From: Gammaproteobacteria bacterium
Lineage (GTDB): Bacteria > Pseudomonadota > Gammaproteobacteria > Pseudomonadales > Cellvibrionaceae
DNA: 64,000 nucleotides
Direction: 5' to 3'
NCBI GenBank assembly: GCA_021151625.1
Contig: JAGKWY010000001.1
Location: forward strand, 1 to 64,000
This document shows, in pieces, positions 54,208 through 63,354 of the stretch. Every line of letters starts with the position of its first letter. The first letter of the stretch is position 1. The notes below the pieces were generated by a model that did not search any database, was not told the origin of the DNA, and saw nothing but the letters and a program-made list of their open reading frames with translations. Made by a program: the position numbers and the translations under genes.

Positions 54208-54528
54208 ATGCGGGAACTTCATAAATCGGTAGCGGGCGCTTCCAGACCCGCCGGTAAATCCTCTCTGGCCGAACGGTTGCAGCATGTGGTTGATGACCGT
54301 CGCGGTATTCACAAAGCTGTGCCCATAGATCTGGGCCGTTACCTGAATGAATTGCAATTGCTGGCACTACACAGCCTGGAAAGCTTTGGTTGGCATTTGT
54401 GGTTTGTACGGCGGCCGTTATTTATGCAGCCAATTGTGGTGGTTACCAACCCTGAGTCTACCCAGCACGCGGTGTTGGAAGAGGACGGTTCAGTTAATCT
54501 GAAGCCGCAATTGCATATTCGCCATTAG
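54208..54528 (+). CDS. Conserved hypothetical protein
   Basis: 106 residues, soluble. AGGGAG precedes the ATG. Polar start (KSVAGASRPAGKSSLAERLQ), then LGRYLNELQLLALHSLESFG and WHLWFVRRPLFMQPIVVVTN, ending LKPQLHIRH. The WFVRRPLF block resembles small gammaproteobacterial proteins of unknown role. The 262-base gap before it holds only a weak 7-bp inverted repeat (54132-54138 with 54173-54179). Confidence 0.75.
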   Translation: MRELHKSVAGASRPAGKSSLAERLQHVVDDRRGIHKAVPIDLGRYLNELQLLALHSLESFGWHLWFVRRPLFMQPIVVVTNPESTQHAVLEEDGSVNLKPQLHIRH

Positions 54529-54610
54529 TTGCGCAGCGGCAGAATTATTCAGGATGGATTCAGTCGAAAAATCCTAGCATCAATACCGTACCCATTTCGG
54601 AGTTGATGCC

Positions 54611-55135
54611 ATGAAAAAAATTCTGTCGACTGCAATCATTGCTCTCTGTTCCCTGGCATTTTCCGGGTGTGGAGGCGAGTCGCGCGCAGCCGATGATCCG
54701 CATCATGACGACTATGTGCCAGAGCTACGTGTGTTTGACTTGATCGATAGTTACGATACCGACACCGCCAAACCAAATCATCCTCCGCTGGCGCTGAGTC
54801 CTTATTTATACGATGGTTTATTTGATGTTTTCTGGCAGGTAAATAGCCTGGAAGATTACACCGTTACTTTGCGCATTAATAATCGTCCGACTCTCACCAA
54901 TAGCCTGGTTGTTCACTCGCAAGTCTGTGGTGCTGGGCGTCGCTGCGATCAGGGTGGCAACTGGATATGTGAATACACTAATGACTTTTATATGTCTTGC
55001 GATGGCTCCAGCTTTGAACGGGACATCTACCCACTAGTAAGCAAGGTACCGCAACTGGTTTACTTGTTATTAGAGGTGTGTGATACGAATTCCGGTTACT
55101 GTGAATATGATTATTATCCCGTAACGCTGGAATAA
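54611..55135 (+). CDS. Predicted lipoprotein of unknown function
   Basis: 174 residues. Lipoprotein signal: MKKILSTAIIALCSLAF then SGCGG (Cys 20). The mature part has Asp/His-rich DDPHHDDYVPEL, a beta-type middle, and eight Cys-containing loops such as QVCGAGRRCDQGGNWICEY. No family recognised. Monocistronic by spacing. Confidence 0.75.
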   Translation: MKKILSTAIIALCSLAFSGCGGESRAADDPHHDDYVPELRVFDLIDSYDTDTAKPNHPPLALSPYLYDGLFDVFWQVNSLEDYTVTLRINNRPTLTNSLVVHSQVCGAGRRCDQGGNWICEYTNDFYMSCDGSSFERDIYPLVSKVPQLVYLLLEVCDTNSGYCEYDYYPVTLE

Positions 55136-55232
55136 TCTCATGCGTCAAATTATTTGAGCACAGGGATAGTGCTGGATAATTTTCCTCCTCCTCGTCATGC
55201 TAGCTGTTTCCGCCAACCAAACGATCTAGCGC

Positions 55233-55997
55233 ATGATTTCCGATCCTTTTTTTTATTTCCTTGCTGTTCCTGTTGTCATTTTAGTCGGTATGTCCAAAGG
55301 CGGCTTTGGTGGCGGTTTTGGCACACTTGCGGTTCCTTTATTGGCCCTGATGATTGATCCACGTTTGGCGGCTGCTATTTTATTGCCGATATTGTGCAGT
55401 ATGGATGCAGTCAGCTTGTGGAGTTTTCGTGGGACCTGGGACAAGCTCAATTTAAAAATCTTATTACCTGGTGCTCTGCTGGGAACTGTTGCTGGTGCGC
55501 TGACTTTTGAAATGACCAATGCCGATTGGATCAGGTTGATCATTGGTTTGTTAGCAATTTATTTTGTGGTGCACTATTTGTGGGGGAAGCGTTTTCTGGA
55601 GCAACTGCAAGCGCACAAACCGAATAAGGTGGCGGGTAGTTTCTGGGGGGCAGTGGCTGGCTACGTAAGTTATATCGCCCATGCTGGCGGTCCGCCCGTG
55701 GCGATTTATCTCTTGCCTCAACATCTGTCCAAGTCTGCTTTGGCGGGCACTACAATCCTGTTTTTTGCCATTATTAATTTTATTAAATTGATCCCCTATG
55801 TGTGGCTTGGGCAAATCAATGGCGAGTCATTTTATACATCACTGGTGTTATTGCCTCTGGCCCCTCTGGGGGTGATGTTGGGGGTTTATCTACATCACCG
55901 GGTTAGTGACCGAGTGTTTTACTGGGTCAGCTATGGCTTTTTGCTTTTGGCGGGAATTAAGCTAAGTTACGAAGGGGCTTTGGGGCTACTGAGTTAG
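55233..55997 (+). CDS. TSUP-family permease (TauE/SafE type)
   Basis: 254 residues, about seven or eight TM segments. Family marks: GMSKGGFGGGFGTLAVPLLA near the start, then LPILCSMDAVSLWSFRGTWD and ISYIAHAGGPPVAIYLLPQ. TSUP proteins move sulphite, sulphonates or organic anions; the substrate here is unknown. No clear Shine-Dalgarno ahead of the ATG. Confidence 0.9.
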   Translation: MISDPFFYFLAVPVVILVGMSKGGFGGGFGTLAVPLLALMIDPRLAAAILLPILCSMDAVSLWSFRGTWDKLNLKILLPGALLGTVAGALTFEMTNADWIRLIIGLLAIYFVVHYLWGKRFLEQLQAHKPNKVAGSFWGAVAGYVSYIAHAGGPPVAIYLLPQHLSKSALAGTTILFFAIINFIKLIPYVWLGQINGESFYTSLVLLPLAPLGVMLGVYLHHRVSDRVFYWVSYGFLLLAGIKLSYEGALGLLS

Positions 55998-56127
55998 TAG
56001 ATGTAGATGGTGTCGCTGGAATTTGTGCTTGAATTAGGTATCATGCCAGCGCGAGGCTCACAGCCATCAGTATTTTCTGGGGCGCCAGCCAGATTTGGCC
56101 AGATTATTAAGCTAAAGGAATCAAACG

Positions 56128-56652
56128 ATGAAAAATTGGTTATTTGCGTTGCTCATGGGGATGCCTGCGGTAGTTGTTGCTGGCGATAATACAACGGGTG
56201 GTTTTTATTTGGGTGGCGGTGCGGCAGATCTAAAAATGCGCTTTGATGAGGGTGGATCTTCGGATTGGACTATTGGTGAGATCCTCGGTGGTTATAAGCA
56301 TAACGCTTTTGTGGGCGGTGAAGCACGACTTGGATATGGGTCGGAAAACGGAGTGGATTTGGTTTACTCATCGATTTACTATCGTACAGAAAGCACTAAT
56401 GACACTGCCAAAACCTACCTCCTATTTGGTTATACCTTTGGGCAGGCTATGCTTGATGTTGGGCCAGGGCAAGATGATACAATGAGTTTGAATGGTTTTT
56501 CTTACGGTGCGGGTGTAGGGTTTCCGGTAACTAATTCATTAAATTTTAATCTGGAATACCGCATGGTTCTCGACGGTGATGTTAAGTATGAAGACGAAAG
56601 CTTGGGCTTGGAGTTTAGCGGTGTTTCTGTGAATGTGGATTATCGCTTCTAA
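56128..56652 (+). CDS. Outer-membrane beta-barrel protein (OmpW/porin-like fold)
   Basis: 174 residues with a signal peptide (MKNWLFALLMGMPAVVVA) and AAGGAA ahead of the ATG. It shows alternating aromatic/polar strands: GGFYLGGGAADLKMRF, GEILGGYKHNAFVGGEARLG, GFSYGAGVGFPVTNSLNFNL, and ends VNVDYRF, the terminal Phe used by the Bam machinery. An eight-stranded barrel is likely. Role unknown. Confidence 0.85.
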   Translation: MKNWLFALLMGMPAVVVAGDNTTGGFYLGGGAADLKMRFDEGGSSDWTIGEILGGYKHNAFVGGEARLGYGSENGVDLVYSSIYYRTESTNDTAKTYLLFGYTFGQAMLDVGPGQDDTMSLNGFSYGAGVGFPVTNSLNFNLEYRMVLDGDVKYEDESLGLEFSGVSVNVDYRF

Positions 56653-56677
56653 ATGTTGCAGTCAATTGTAAGACGAC

Positions 56678-56706
56678 AAAAAAAGGGCACCTCAGGTGCC
56701 TTTTTT
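56678..56706 (+). terminator. Bidirectional terminator after the barrel gene
   Basis: Seven A, GGGCACC, a short loop, GGTGCC and six T. It also ends the opposite-strand gene that stops at 56705. Confidence 0.9.
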
Positions 56707-57202
56707 AGTTAACTCCAGCAGTTGATTGGTTTAGCTCAGGCGTTGGTTGTGCGCTGCTGCTAGAACTTCCCGGCAAAGTGCAATGATAATTGATTTTTTC
56801 TTCTATTTTGGCTGCAGCACTGGTTGTTTTTTGCTGTTGCTTCCAAAATTTACATTCCACACTATTTTGTTTGGCCTTCAATAATTTTTCCCGCCGCTCA
56901 GTCTCCGCTTTATTTTCCATTTTTTCTTCTCGTCGGGCCTCAGCTTCCGCAAGAAATGCCGCGTGGGTCATTTCTGGTCTGGTATCTAGCGAGGAGCTTT
57001 GAGAAAAATTTGATGCGTCATTCTTCAGCGATGCGTCTTTCTGTTCAATTTGGGTAATTGCCGCTTGCATAGCGTCACTATGCTGTTGATGTTTCGATGT
57101 AGTATCCATAGCTTGCCCTTTAGGCATTAGCAGGTAAACGGTTAATCCACCTATAGTGATCAATGCTGCCCCAATTATAATTGCCTTTTTACCAAGTTCC
57201 AT
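56705..57202 (-). CDS. Unknown protein with N-terminal membrane anchor
   Basis: 165 residues. One TM (AIIIGAALITIGGLTVYLLM), then a charged region: Gln/Lys/Glu-rich helix FLAEAEARREEKMENKAETE, then two Cys (VECKFWKQQQ and YHCTLPG) and a Ser-rich tail. No family recognised. Confidence 0.7.
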   Translation of the reverse strand: MELGKKAIIIGAALITIGGLTVYLLMPKGQAMDTTSKHQQHSDAMQAAITQIEQKDASLKNDASNFSQSSSLDTRPEMTHAAFLAEAEARREEKMENKAETERREKLLKAKQNSVECKFWKQQQKTTSAAAKIEEKINYHCTLPGSSSSSAQPTPELNQSTAGVN

Positions 57203-57243
57203 TGCGTGCTCCTGTATGCAATTGGTTGTGTAATCTTTACCGC

Positions 57244-57582
57244 TTAGGCTTTTTTAACAAATTCTGATTTCAACATCATGGCACCATGACCATCGACTTT
57301 ACAGTCCAGATCATGATCGCCATCAGTGAGGCGCACGATTTTTACTTTGGTGCCCACTTTAATAACTGATGAAGTACCTTTAATTTTTAAATCTTTAATA
57401 ACGGTGGCATTGTCACCATCAGCCAATAAATTGCCATTGGCATCGCGCACAATAAGTGCGTCATTGTTAATGCTTGCTGCGGCTTTTGGCCATTCGTGTG
57501 CACACTCGGGGCACACGAAGTTATCGCCGTCCTCATAGGTATATTCGGAATTGCACTGGGTGCAATTGGGTAGCGAGTTCAT
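57244..57582 (-). CDS. yjdM: YjdM/PhnA-type zinc-ribbon protein
   Basis: 112 residues from the ATG at 57582; a GTG 18 bases earlier would add MHKKTF. Zinc ribbon CTQCNSEYTYEDGDNFVCPEC, then the PhnA core RDANGNLLADGDNATVIKDL and KIKGTSSVIKVGTKVK, ending DGHGAMMLKSEFVKKA. Named after the phosphonate operon, though its role there is doubtful. Confidence 0.9.
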   Translation of the reverse strand: MNSLPNCTQCNSEYTYEDGDNFVCPECAHEWPKAAASINNDALIVRDANGNLLADGDNATVIKDLKIKGTSSVIKVGTKVKIVRLTDGDHDLDCKVDGHGAMMLKSEFVKKA

Positions 57583-57616
57583 AAAAGTCTTCTTGTGCAC
57601 ATAATAAAATTGAGTG

Positions 57617-57689
57617 GGTTGGAAGAGCCTGGCGACTTCCGACTAATTCGGCTGTCGTCAATGTTGGAAGTCGCTGCGCTCTTCCAACC
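57617..57689. repeat. REP-like palindromic element
   Basis: Nested perfect arms: GGTTGGAAGAGC (57617-57628) with GCTCTTCCAACC (57678-57689), and GCGACTTCC (57632-57640) with GGAAGTCGC (57666-57674). It lies in the gap between tex and yjdM, no open reading frame covers it, and the arm sequences look like those of dispersed gammaproteobacterial REP elements (recall, not checked). Confidence 0.75.
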
Positions 57690-57703
57690 TACAGAGTAAA
57701 AAG

Positions 57704-60043
57704 TTATTTCTTTTTCATCGCCTGCTGCAGCAATGCACCAAGGCTTCCGGTACTGGCTGGCGCAGGGTTGTTTTTCTGCGCTGCACGCTGTTGGTTTTGC
57801 GATGGCGAGCGGTTGCCACCTTTATTGCCCTCGACCTTTTCACCGGGAGTATCATCCAGTCGCAGCGACAGTGCGATACGTTTGCGCGGCACATCTACTT
57901 CCATTACTTTTGCCTTGACTATATCGCCTGCTTTAACCGCTTCGCGTGGATCTTTGATGAAATTATGCGAAAGCGCTGAGATATGTACCAAGCCATCCTG
58001 ATGCACACCAATATCCACAAAGGCACCGAAGTTAGTGACGTTGGTGACAGTGCCTTCCAGAATCATACCGGGCACCAAGTCAGTAATTTCTTCCACGCCA
58101 TCCTGGAATTGCGCCGTTTTAAATTCCGGGCGTGGGTCGCGGCCGGGTTTGTCCAATTCTTTGATGATGTCGGTTACGGTGGGTACACCGAATTTTTCAT
58201 CGGTATAGTCCGCCGCTTTTAACCCGCGCAGGAATGATGAGTCGCCAATCAGGCCTTTTAAGTCACGCGTATTTTTCTGCGCGATTTTTTCTACCACTGA
58301 ATAAGATTCCGGGTGCACAGCTGATGCATCGAGCGGGTTGTCGCCATCGGCAACACGCAAAAATCCTGCCGCTTGTTCAAAGGTTTTTTCACCGAAGCGT
58401 GGGACTTTTTTCAGTGCTGCACGCGAGGAAAATACGCCGTTCTGGTTGCGGAATTCCACAATATTGTTAGCGAGGGTGGTATTCAAACCGGATACCCGTG
58501 CGAGCAATGCGGCCGAGGCGGTATTTACTTCCACACCTACCGCGTTCACACAGTCCTCAACTACGGCGTCGAGCGAGCGTGCAAGTTGTGACTGGGAAAC
58601 GTCGTGTTGGTATTGGCCCACGCCGATAGATTTAGGATCGATTTTTACCAATTCTGCGAGTGGGTCTTGTAAACGGCGCGCAATAGAAATGGCGCCGCGA
58701 ATGGTTACGTCCAAATCCGGAAATTCTTTTGCTGCATATTCAGACGCAGAGTAAACCGATGCACCGGCTTCGCTCACGATCACGGTGCTCGCGTTAATAT
58801 CGCTGTGTCTTTTCAAAACATCTTTAGCAAATTTTTCGGTTTCACGCGATGCAGTACCGTTGCCAATGGCAATCAAACCTACGTTATGTTTGTTGCACAG
58901 GTGCACCAGGATCGCTTCGGATTCGGCAATTTTATTCAGTGGTGGTGTTGGATACATTACGCAGTGATCGAGCACTTTACCGGTTGCATCCACCACCGCG
59001 ACTTTCACACCGGTACGCATACCAGGGTCCAGGCCGATGGTGGCTTTTTGGCCTGCTGGTGCAGCAAGCAATAAATCTTTTAAATTGGATGCGAACACTT
59101 TAATTGCTTCTTCTTCGGCTTTTTCACGCAGCTCACCAAGCAAATCAGTTTCCAGATGCGTTAATAATTTTACTCGCCAGGTCCAACGCACCACTTCCGC
59201 CAACCAGCCATCTGCTGCGCGACCGCTATCTTTCACTTGCCAGTGTTCAGCGATCATGGTTTCGCAAGGGTGGCCTTTGCTCACCGCATTGGCTTCGTCA
59301 TCGCCCACCTTAATGGTGATGCTCAGTACACCTTCGTTGCGGCCGCGGAACATCGCCAGTGCGCGATGTGACGGAACCGATTTAAGCGCTTCATCGTGCT
59401 CAAAGTAATCGCGGAATTTTTGTACTTCTTGCGAGGTATCAGTAGCTTTTTCTGGCACGGCGCGCGCCGACAGAGTCGCTTCATTGTGAAGGAAATGGCG
59501 CAAACGGCCGAGCAGTTCAGCATCTTCACTGAATTTTTCCATAAGGATGTACTTGGCACCGTCGAGCGCTGATTTCACATCGTTGATGTTGTGCTCGGCG
59601 TTGAAATATTTCGCTGCTTCTACTTCTGGTGCGAGTGTTGGGTCGGCCAGCAAGGCTTCAGCCAATGGCTCCAGACCTGCCTCTTTGGCGATTTGGCCTT
59701 TGGTGCGGCGCTTGGGTTTGTACGGCAGGTAGAGGTCTTCCAAACGGTTTTTGGTATCGGCGATGGAGACTTCGTGCTCCAGTTCAGGAGTCAGCTTGCC
59801 CTGTTCGCCGATGGATTTCAGGATCGCCGCGCGGCGCTCTTCCAGCTCGCGCAGGTAACGCAAACGCTCTTCCAGGGTACGCATTTGCGAATCGTCCAGC
59901 CCGCCGGTCACCTCTTTCCGGTAGCGCGAGATAAAGGGCACAGTCGCGCCTTCATCCAGCAGCCCCACGGCGGCGCTAACTTGTTGTTCCTGAACGTTTA
60001 ATTCATCGGCGATGCGTTTGGCAATACTGGGCAAACTGGTCAT
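57704..60043 (-). CDS. tex: Tex transcription accessory protein
   Basis: 779 residues from the ATG at 60043 (MTSLPSIAKRIADELN matches the family start; an earlier ATG adds 16 unlike residues). The order is N-terminal helical domain (DEGATVPFISRYRKEVTGGL), YqgF-like nuclease domain (TIGLDPGMRTGVKVAVVDAT, YQHDVSQSQLARSLD), HhH (VSGLNTTLANNIVEFR, LKKVPRFGEKTFEQAAGFLR), S1 domain (EGTVTNVTNFGAFVDIGVHQ), and a Lys/Gln-rich tail. An RNA-binding factor tied to transcription and virulence in other bacteria. Confidence 0.96.
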   Translation of the reverse strand: MTSLPSIAKRIADELNVQEQQVSAAVGLLDEGATVPFISRYRKEVTGGLDDSQMRTLEERLRYLRELEERRAAILKSIGEQGKLTPELEHEVSIADTKNRLEDLYLPYKPKRRTKGQIAKEAGLEPLAEALLADPTLAPEVEAAKYFNAEHNINDVKSALDGAKYILMEKFSEDAELLGRLRHFLHNEATLSARAVPEKATDTSQEVQKFRDYFEHDEALKSVPSHRALAMFRGRNEGVLSITIKVGDDEANAVSKGHPCETMIAEHWQVKDSGRAADGWLAEVVRWTWRVKLLTHLETDLLGELREKAEEEAIKVFASNLKDLLLAAPAGQKATIGLDPGMRTGVKVAVVDATGKVLDHCVMYPTPPLNKIAESEAILVHLCNKHNVGLIAIGNGTASRETEKFAKDVLKRHSDINASTVIVSEAGASVYSASEYAAKEFPDLDVTIRGAISIARRLQDPLAELVKIDPKSIGVGQYQHDVSQSQLARSLDAVVEDCVNAVGVEVNTASAALLARVSGLNTTLANNIVEFRNQNGVFSSRAALKKVPRFGEKTFEQAAGFLRVADGDNPLDASAVHPESYSVVEKIAQKNTRDLKGLIGDSSFLRGLKAADYTDEKFGVPTVTDIIKELDKPGRDPRPEFKTAQFQDGVEEITDLVPGMILEGTVTNVTNFGAFVDIGVHQDGLVHISALSHNFIKDPREAVKAGDIVKAKVMEVDVPRKRIALSLRLDDTPGEKVEGNKGGNRSPSQNQQRAAQKNNPAPASTGSLGALLQQAMKKK

Positions 60044-60273
60044 AAATCGGACTCGTGTTACGGCGGAATCGAAGGGCACCATTATCGCCAAAAACCCAAG
60101 GCCCGCCAGACTTGAATTTGCCTGCTATTTATGGGCGGAAAACGTGGGTACAGGTGACATTGAGCGGCGGCAGCAAAAAAATTTCAGGATCGGTGAATCT
60201 GGCGGCCGTGCATCTGCATCTTAATGATCAGTAACCGCAGCAATGGCTGCTGCGTTCAACCCAGGGAGTCATT

Positions 60274-61065
60274 ATGAAATCGCTAATTTCTTTTCTGCTG
60301 GCAGTGGCTGCCAGCTCCGCTGTGGCGGGTGAGGGCTGCAATTTGCAAATCGATGCGGGTCTGCGTGTTTCGCCCGATGTGCTCGAGTTTTATGACCAGG
60401 ATAAGGCGGTCTATCAAATTAAAGATGGCCGTTATTTGGTGGTGGATGGCAAATCGCTCAGTTTGGATGCTGCACAGCAGGCGATGGTGGCGCAATACGA
60501 TCGGCAAGTACGCACACTGGTCCCGGAGGTTCGCGACATGGCGCTGGATGGAATTGATCTGGCGATTCTTGGTGTGACGGCAGCGTTTGATGAGCTACTG
60601 GGCGAGCGCAATAAAGTTTCCATGCAATTGCGTGACGAATTGAATCATTTAAAAGGTGATGTGCGCCGCTATTTTGATCATGAAATTATTAGCCTGGGGC
60701 GCGAGCAAGACGATGCGCCGGAATTATTTGGAAAATATTTTGAAACGCGCATGGAACGCATAGTGGAAACCTCGGTGCAGGATTCCATTGGCCAGATTAT
60801 GTTTGCGATGGGCAAAGAAATTATTGCTTCTGGCGGTGATATGGAGGCATTCGGGGCGCGTATGGATCGCTTTGGTAAAACCCTGGAAACACAAATGCAA
60901 GCGCAGTCCACCCGACTGGAGGCGCGCGGCGTCAGTCTGTGTCATGCGGCAACCGCCGTTAATGCGACAGAGGATCGGCTGCGCAGCGCTGTGCCGAATA
61001 TCCGCGCACTGGATTTGATTCGTATAAATGCAGCTGATACTGAAAATGCTGCAGTAGAAATTTAA
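60274..61065 (+). CDS. DUF2884 (YggN-like) periplasmic protein
   Basis: 263 residues with a signal peptide (MKSLISFLLAVAASSAVAGE). Family marks: NLQIDAGLRVSPDVLEF, YLVVDGKSLSLDAAQQAMV, RQVRTLVPEV, and CHAATAVNATEDRLRSAVPN near the end, as in E. coli YggN. The function is not known. It may be read with the DUF2807 gene that follows 28 bases later. Confidence 0.88.
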   Translation: MKSLISFLLAVAASSAVAGEGCNLQIDAGLRVSPDVLEFYDQDKAVYQIKDGRYLVVDGKSLSLDAAQQAMVAQYDRQVRTLVPEVRDMALDGIDLAILGVTAAFDELLGERNKVSMQLRDELNHLKGDVRRYFDHEIISLGREQDDAPELFGKYFETRMERIVETSVQDSIGQIMFAMGKEIIASGGDMEAFGARMDRFGKTLETQMQAQSTRLEARGVSLCHAATAVNATEDRLRSAVPNIRALDLIRINAADTENAAVEI

Positions 61066-61093
61066 TCTTTTAAGAAAATTATTGGAGCTCATT

Positions 61094-61867
61094 ATGTTTT
61101 TTAAAACATTCATTCCTGTATTGGCGCTGGGTTTAATGACGCCGGTGGTGCTGGCAGAAACTGTGGCCAAAACCTATCCGGTAAAAGATTTCAGTGAGTT
61201 TGTCGCTGGCGGTGGAACCAAAATTGAAATTACGCAAGATGGGACTGAATATTTGCGCGTAGAGGCTGATGCAGAAGTCATGAAGCGCGTTAAAGTCGAT
61301 CAAACTGGCAAGCGTGTGAGTGTGTGGGTAAAAAGCGATAGCAATTTTTTTAACTGGTTTGGTCACGGCGAAGGGCAGGTGCGGGTGGTGCTAAAAGTAA
61401 AACACCTGGAATATCTTGAGTTGTCTGGCGGTGCTCAGGCCAAAGTGGGTGATTTACAGGAAGATAAGTTGTCGGTCAGCAATAGCGGCGCGGCCAATGC
61501 TGAATTTGAAGCTATTAATGCTGCAGAATTTCATCTGGATTTATCAGGCGCGGCCAATGCGCGCATCGGACGCGTAAATAGCCAGCAGCAGGATTTTGAT
61601 TTATCCGGCGCGGCCAATGTGGAAATTAAAGGTGAGAGCAACACCCAATCGCTCGTGGCGGATGTGAGTGGTGCGAGCAATTTACGTGCAAAATTACTCA
61701 CGGCAAAAAGCGCCAAAGTAGATGCCAGCGGTGCATCGCATATTGAGTTGACGGTTACTGATGAGTTGGAGGCGGGGGCGAGCGGGGCTTCAAGTGTTAA
61801 TTATTACGGCAACCCTAAAGCCAATACCGATTCCAGTGGCGCCAGCCATATCAATGCGAAAAATTAA
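61094..61867 (+). CDS. DUF2807 (GIN-domain) secreted repeat protein
   Basis: 257 residues from the ATG at 61094 (GGAG ahead), with a signal peptide (MFFKTFIPVLALGLMTPVVL then A). YPVKDFSEFVAGGGTKIEIT and the beta-helix of GIN domains follow. From about residue 135 short units repeat about every 20 residues: SGAANAEFEA, SGAANARIGR, SGAANVEIKG, SGASNLRAKL, SGASHIELTV, SGASSVNYYG. The DNA repeats too (GGCGCGGCCAATG three times). Likely a right-handed beta-helix. Confidence 0.9.
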   Translation: MFFKTFIPVLALGLMTPVVLAETVAKTYPVKDFSEFVAGGGTKIEITQDGTEYLRVEADAEVMKRVKVDQTGKRVSVWVKSDSNFFNWFGHGEGQVRVVLKVKHLEYLELSGGAQAKVGDLQEDKLSVSNSGAANAEFEAINAAEFHLDLSGAANARIGRVNSQQQDFDLSGAANVEIKGESNTQSLVADVSGASNLRAKLLTAKSAKVDASGASHIELTVTDELEAGASGASSVNYYGNPKANTDSSGASHINAKN

Positions 61868-61890
61868 TTAGCCAATCCTCTGGCGAAACA

Positions 61891-63189
61891 TTACTCGCGT
61901 TGCTTGTCGGAGTACATGGCTTCATCGGCACGGCGCAACAACTCATTTTCGTTGTCGCCGTGCACAGGAAAATGCGCAATACCAATGCTGGGAGCTATTT
62001 CAAGGGTAATCCCCGCCAGTTGAAAAGGTTTACCCAGGGATTGGCGAATTTTTTCAGCGACGCAATGGCTCTGTTCCGCCTGTTCTATATTTTCCAGCAG
62101 CACTACAAATTCATCGCCCCCAAAACGCGCAATGGTATCGCACTCGCGCACGCAGTGTTCCAGGCGGCGCGCAACTTGCTCCAGAAGCAAATCGCCCATT
62201 GCATGACCATGATTGTCATTCACCGCTTTGAATTTATTTAAATCGAGATAAAACAGCGCAAATACCCCGCTATTGCGTTTTGCGCGCGCAATGGCGGAAT
62301 GAATGCGATCATAAAATAAAGTGCGGTTGGGTAGGTGCGTGAGCTGGTCGTAGAGTGCCTGGTGTTCCAGGCGCGCCATCATTTGTTTGCGCTCAACGGC
62401 AGCAGCGATCTGGGTGGACACAAATTGCAGCAGTTCGGTGCTTTGTGCGGTGTATTTATCGCGCGCGGAATAACTTTTTAAAATTAATGCACCCAATAAA
62501 CCGGTTTGGGATTTTAACGGCACACCCAACCAGCTTTGCAGTGGCTGGTTGTCGTGCGCGGCGTTGAACAGTTGAGCTTCCCCAGTAGCTAATACTTGTT
62601 CCAGCAATTTGTTGCTGGTGTTGCCGCGCTCATTGGCAAATGACACCACAACCTGCTCGCGCACATAGGGGAAGTTTATTGCAGAATTTTTATCGCGCAG
62701 GGCAACAGAAAAATTATCTGCCGGTAATAGCTCGCCAATAATGCGATGGATTTGCGCAAACAGCGTGTGCAAATCCTGGGTGTTGAGCGATGCCTCGGCA
62801 ATGGCAAACAGCGCTTGTTGGATCGCCTCTGCTTGCTTGCGTCGGGTCACATCGCGCGCAACGGCAACCCGGCACTGGTCGGTCTCGGACCAGCGCGCCG
62901 ACCACATAATGTGTGCGGTCGATCCATCCTTGCGGATGTAACGGTTTTCAAAATGTGGTTGCGGTTCGCCGGCAACAATCTTGTCCACTGCACTCAGCGT
63001 GCGCTGGCGATCATCTGGATGAATCAGCTCCAGCATCTGCTTTCCCATCATTTCCGCCTGGGTGTAGCCAAAAATATGCTCGGCGCTCGGGCTCACATAG
63101 AGAAAGTGGCCGTGCTTATCCACCACACACAGGGTGTCGACCAACAGATCGAGGTATTTTCCCAAGGCGGGAAAGGAAAGGGCATTCAT
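61891..63189 (-). CDS. PAS-GAF-GGDEF diguanylate cyclase
   Basis: 432 residues. PAS (SPSAEHIFGYTQAEMMGKQM), PAC, GAF (about 140-285), then GGDEF (357-361; FARFGGDEFVVLL), with an inhibitory-site RECD (348-351) five residues before it. It makes cyclic di-GMP and is likely feedback-inhibited. No TM, so a cytosolic sensor. It ends RADEAMYSDKQRE, slightly short of most relatives but intact. Confidence 0.94.
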   Translation of the reverse strand: MNALSFPALGKYLDLLVDTLCVVDKHGHFLYVSPSAEHIFGYTQAEMMGKQMLELIHPDDRQRTLSAVDKIVAGEPQPHFENRYIRKDGSTAHIMWSARWSETDQCRVAVARDVTRRKQAEAIQQALFAIAEASLNTQDLHTLFAQIHRIIGELLPADNFSVALRDKNSAINFPYVREQVVVSFANERGNTSNKLLEQVLATGEAQLFNAAHDNQPLQSWLGVPLKSQTGLLGALILKSYSARDKYTAQSTELLQFVSTQIAAAVERKQMMARLEHQALYDQLTHLPNRTLFYDRIHSAIARAKRNSGVFALFYLDLNKFKAVNDNHGHAMGDLLLEQVARRLEHCVRECDTIARFGGDEFVVLLENIEQAEQSHCVAEKIRQSLGKPFQLAGITLEIAPSIGIAHFPVHGDNENELLRRADEAMYSDKQRE

Positions 63190-63308
63190 AGGCAGGGTCC
63201 GGAGCGGGCAAATCCAGCAATTTGGCTTCTAAATCATCTTAGCCTATTTATCGGGTTGCTGCTGTGAATTGGGCTGCATCCTCTTGTTGCCAAAATTAAA
63301 TATGCTGT

Positions 63309-63330
63309 TATAGTTATGTATAACACTATA
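63309..63330 (+). promoter_or_regulatory. Palindromic operator candidate
   Basis: TATAGT...ACTATA (arms 63309-63314 and 63325-63330) encloses GTTAT-GT-ATAAC. It sits just upstream of the gene starting at 63355 and could bind a dimeric repressor. No regulator gene is adjacent in the window. Confidence 0.5.
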
Positions 63331-63354
63331 TCAATGTTGGGTGGAGAATTAAGT

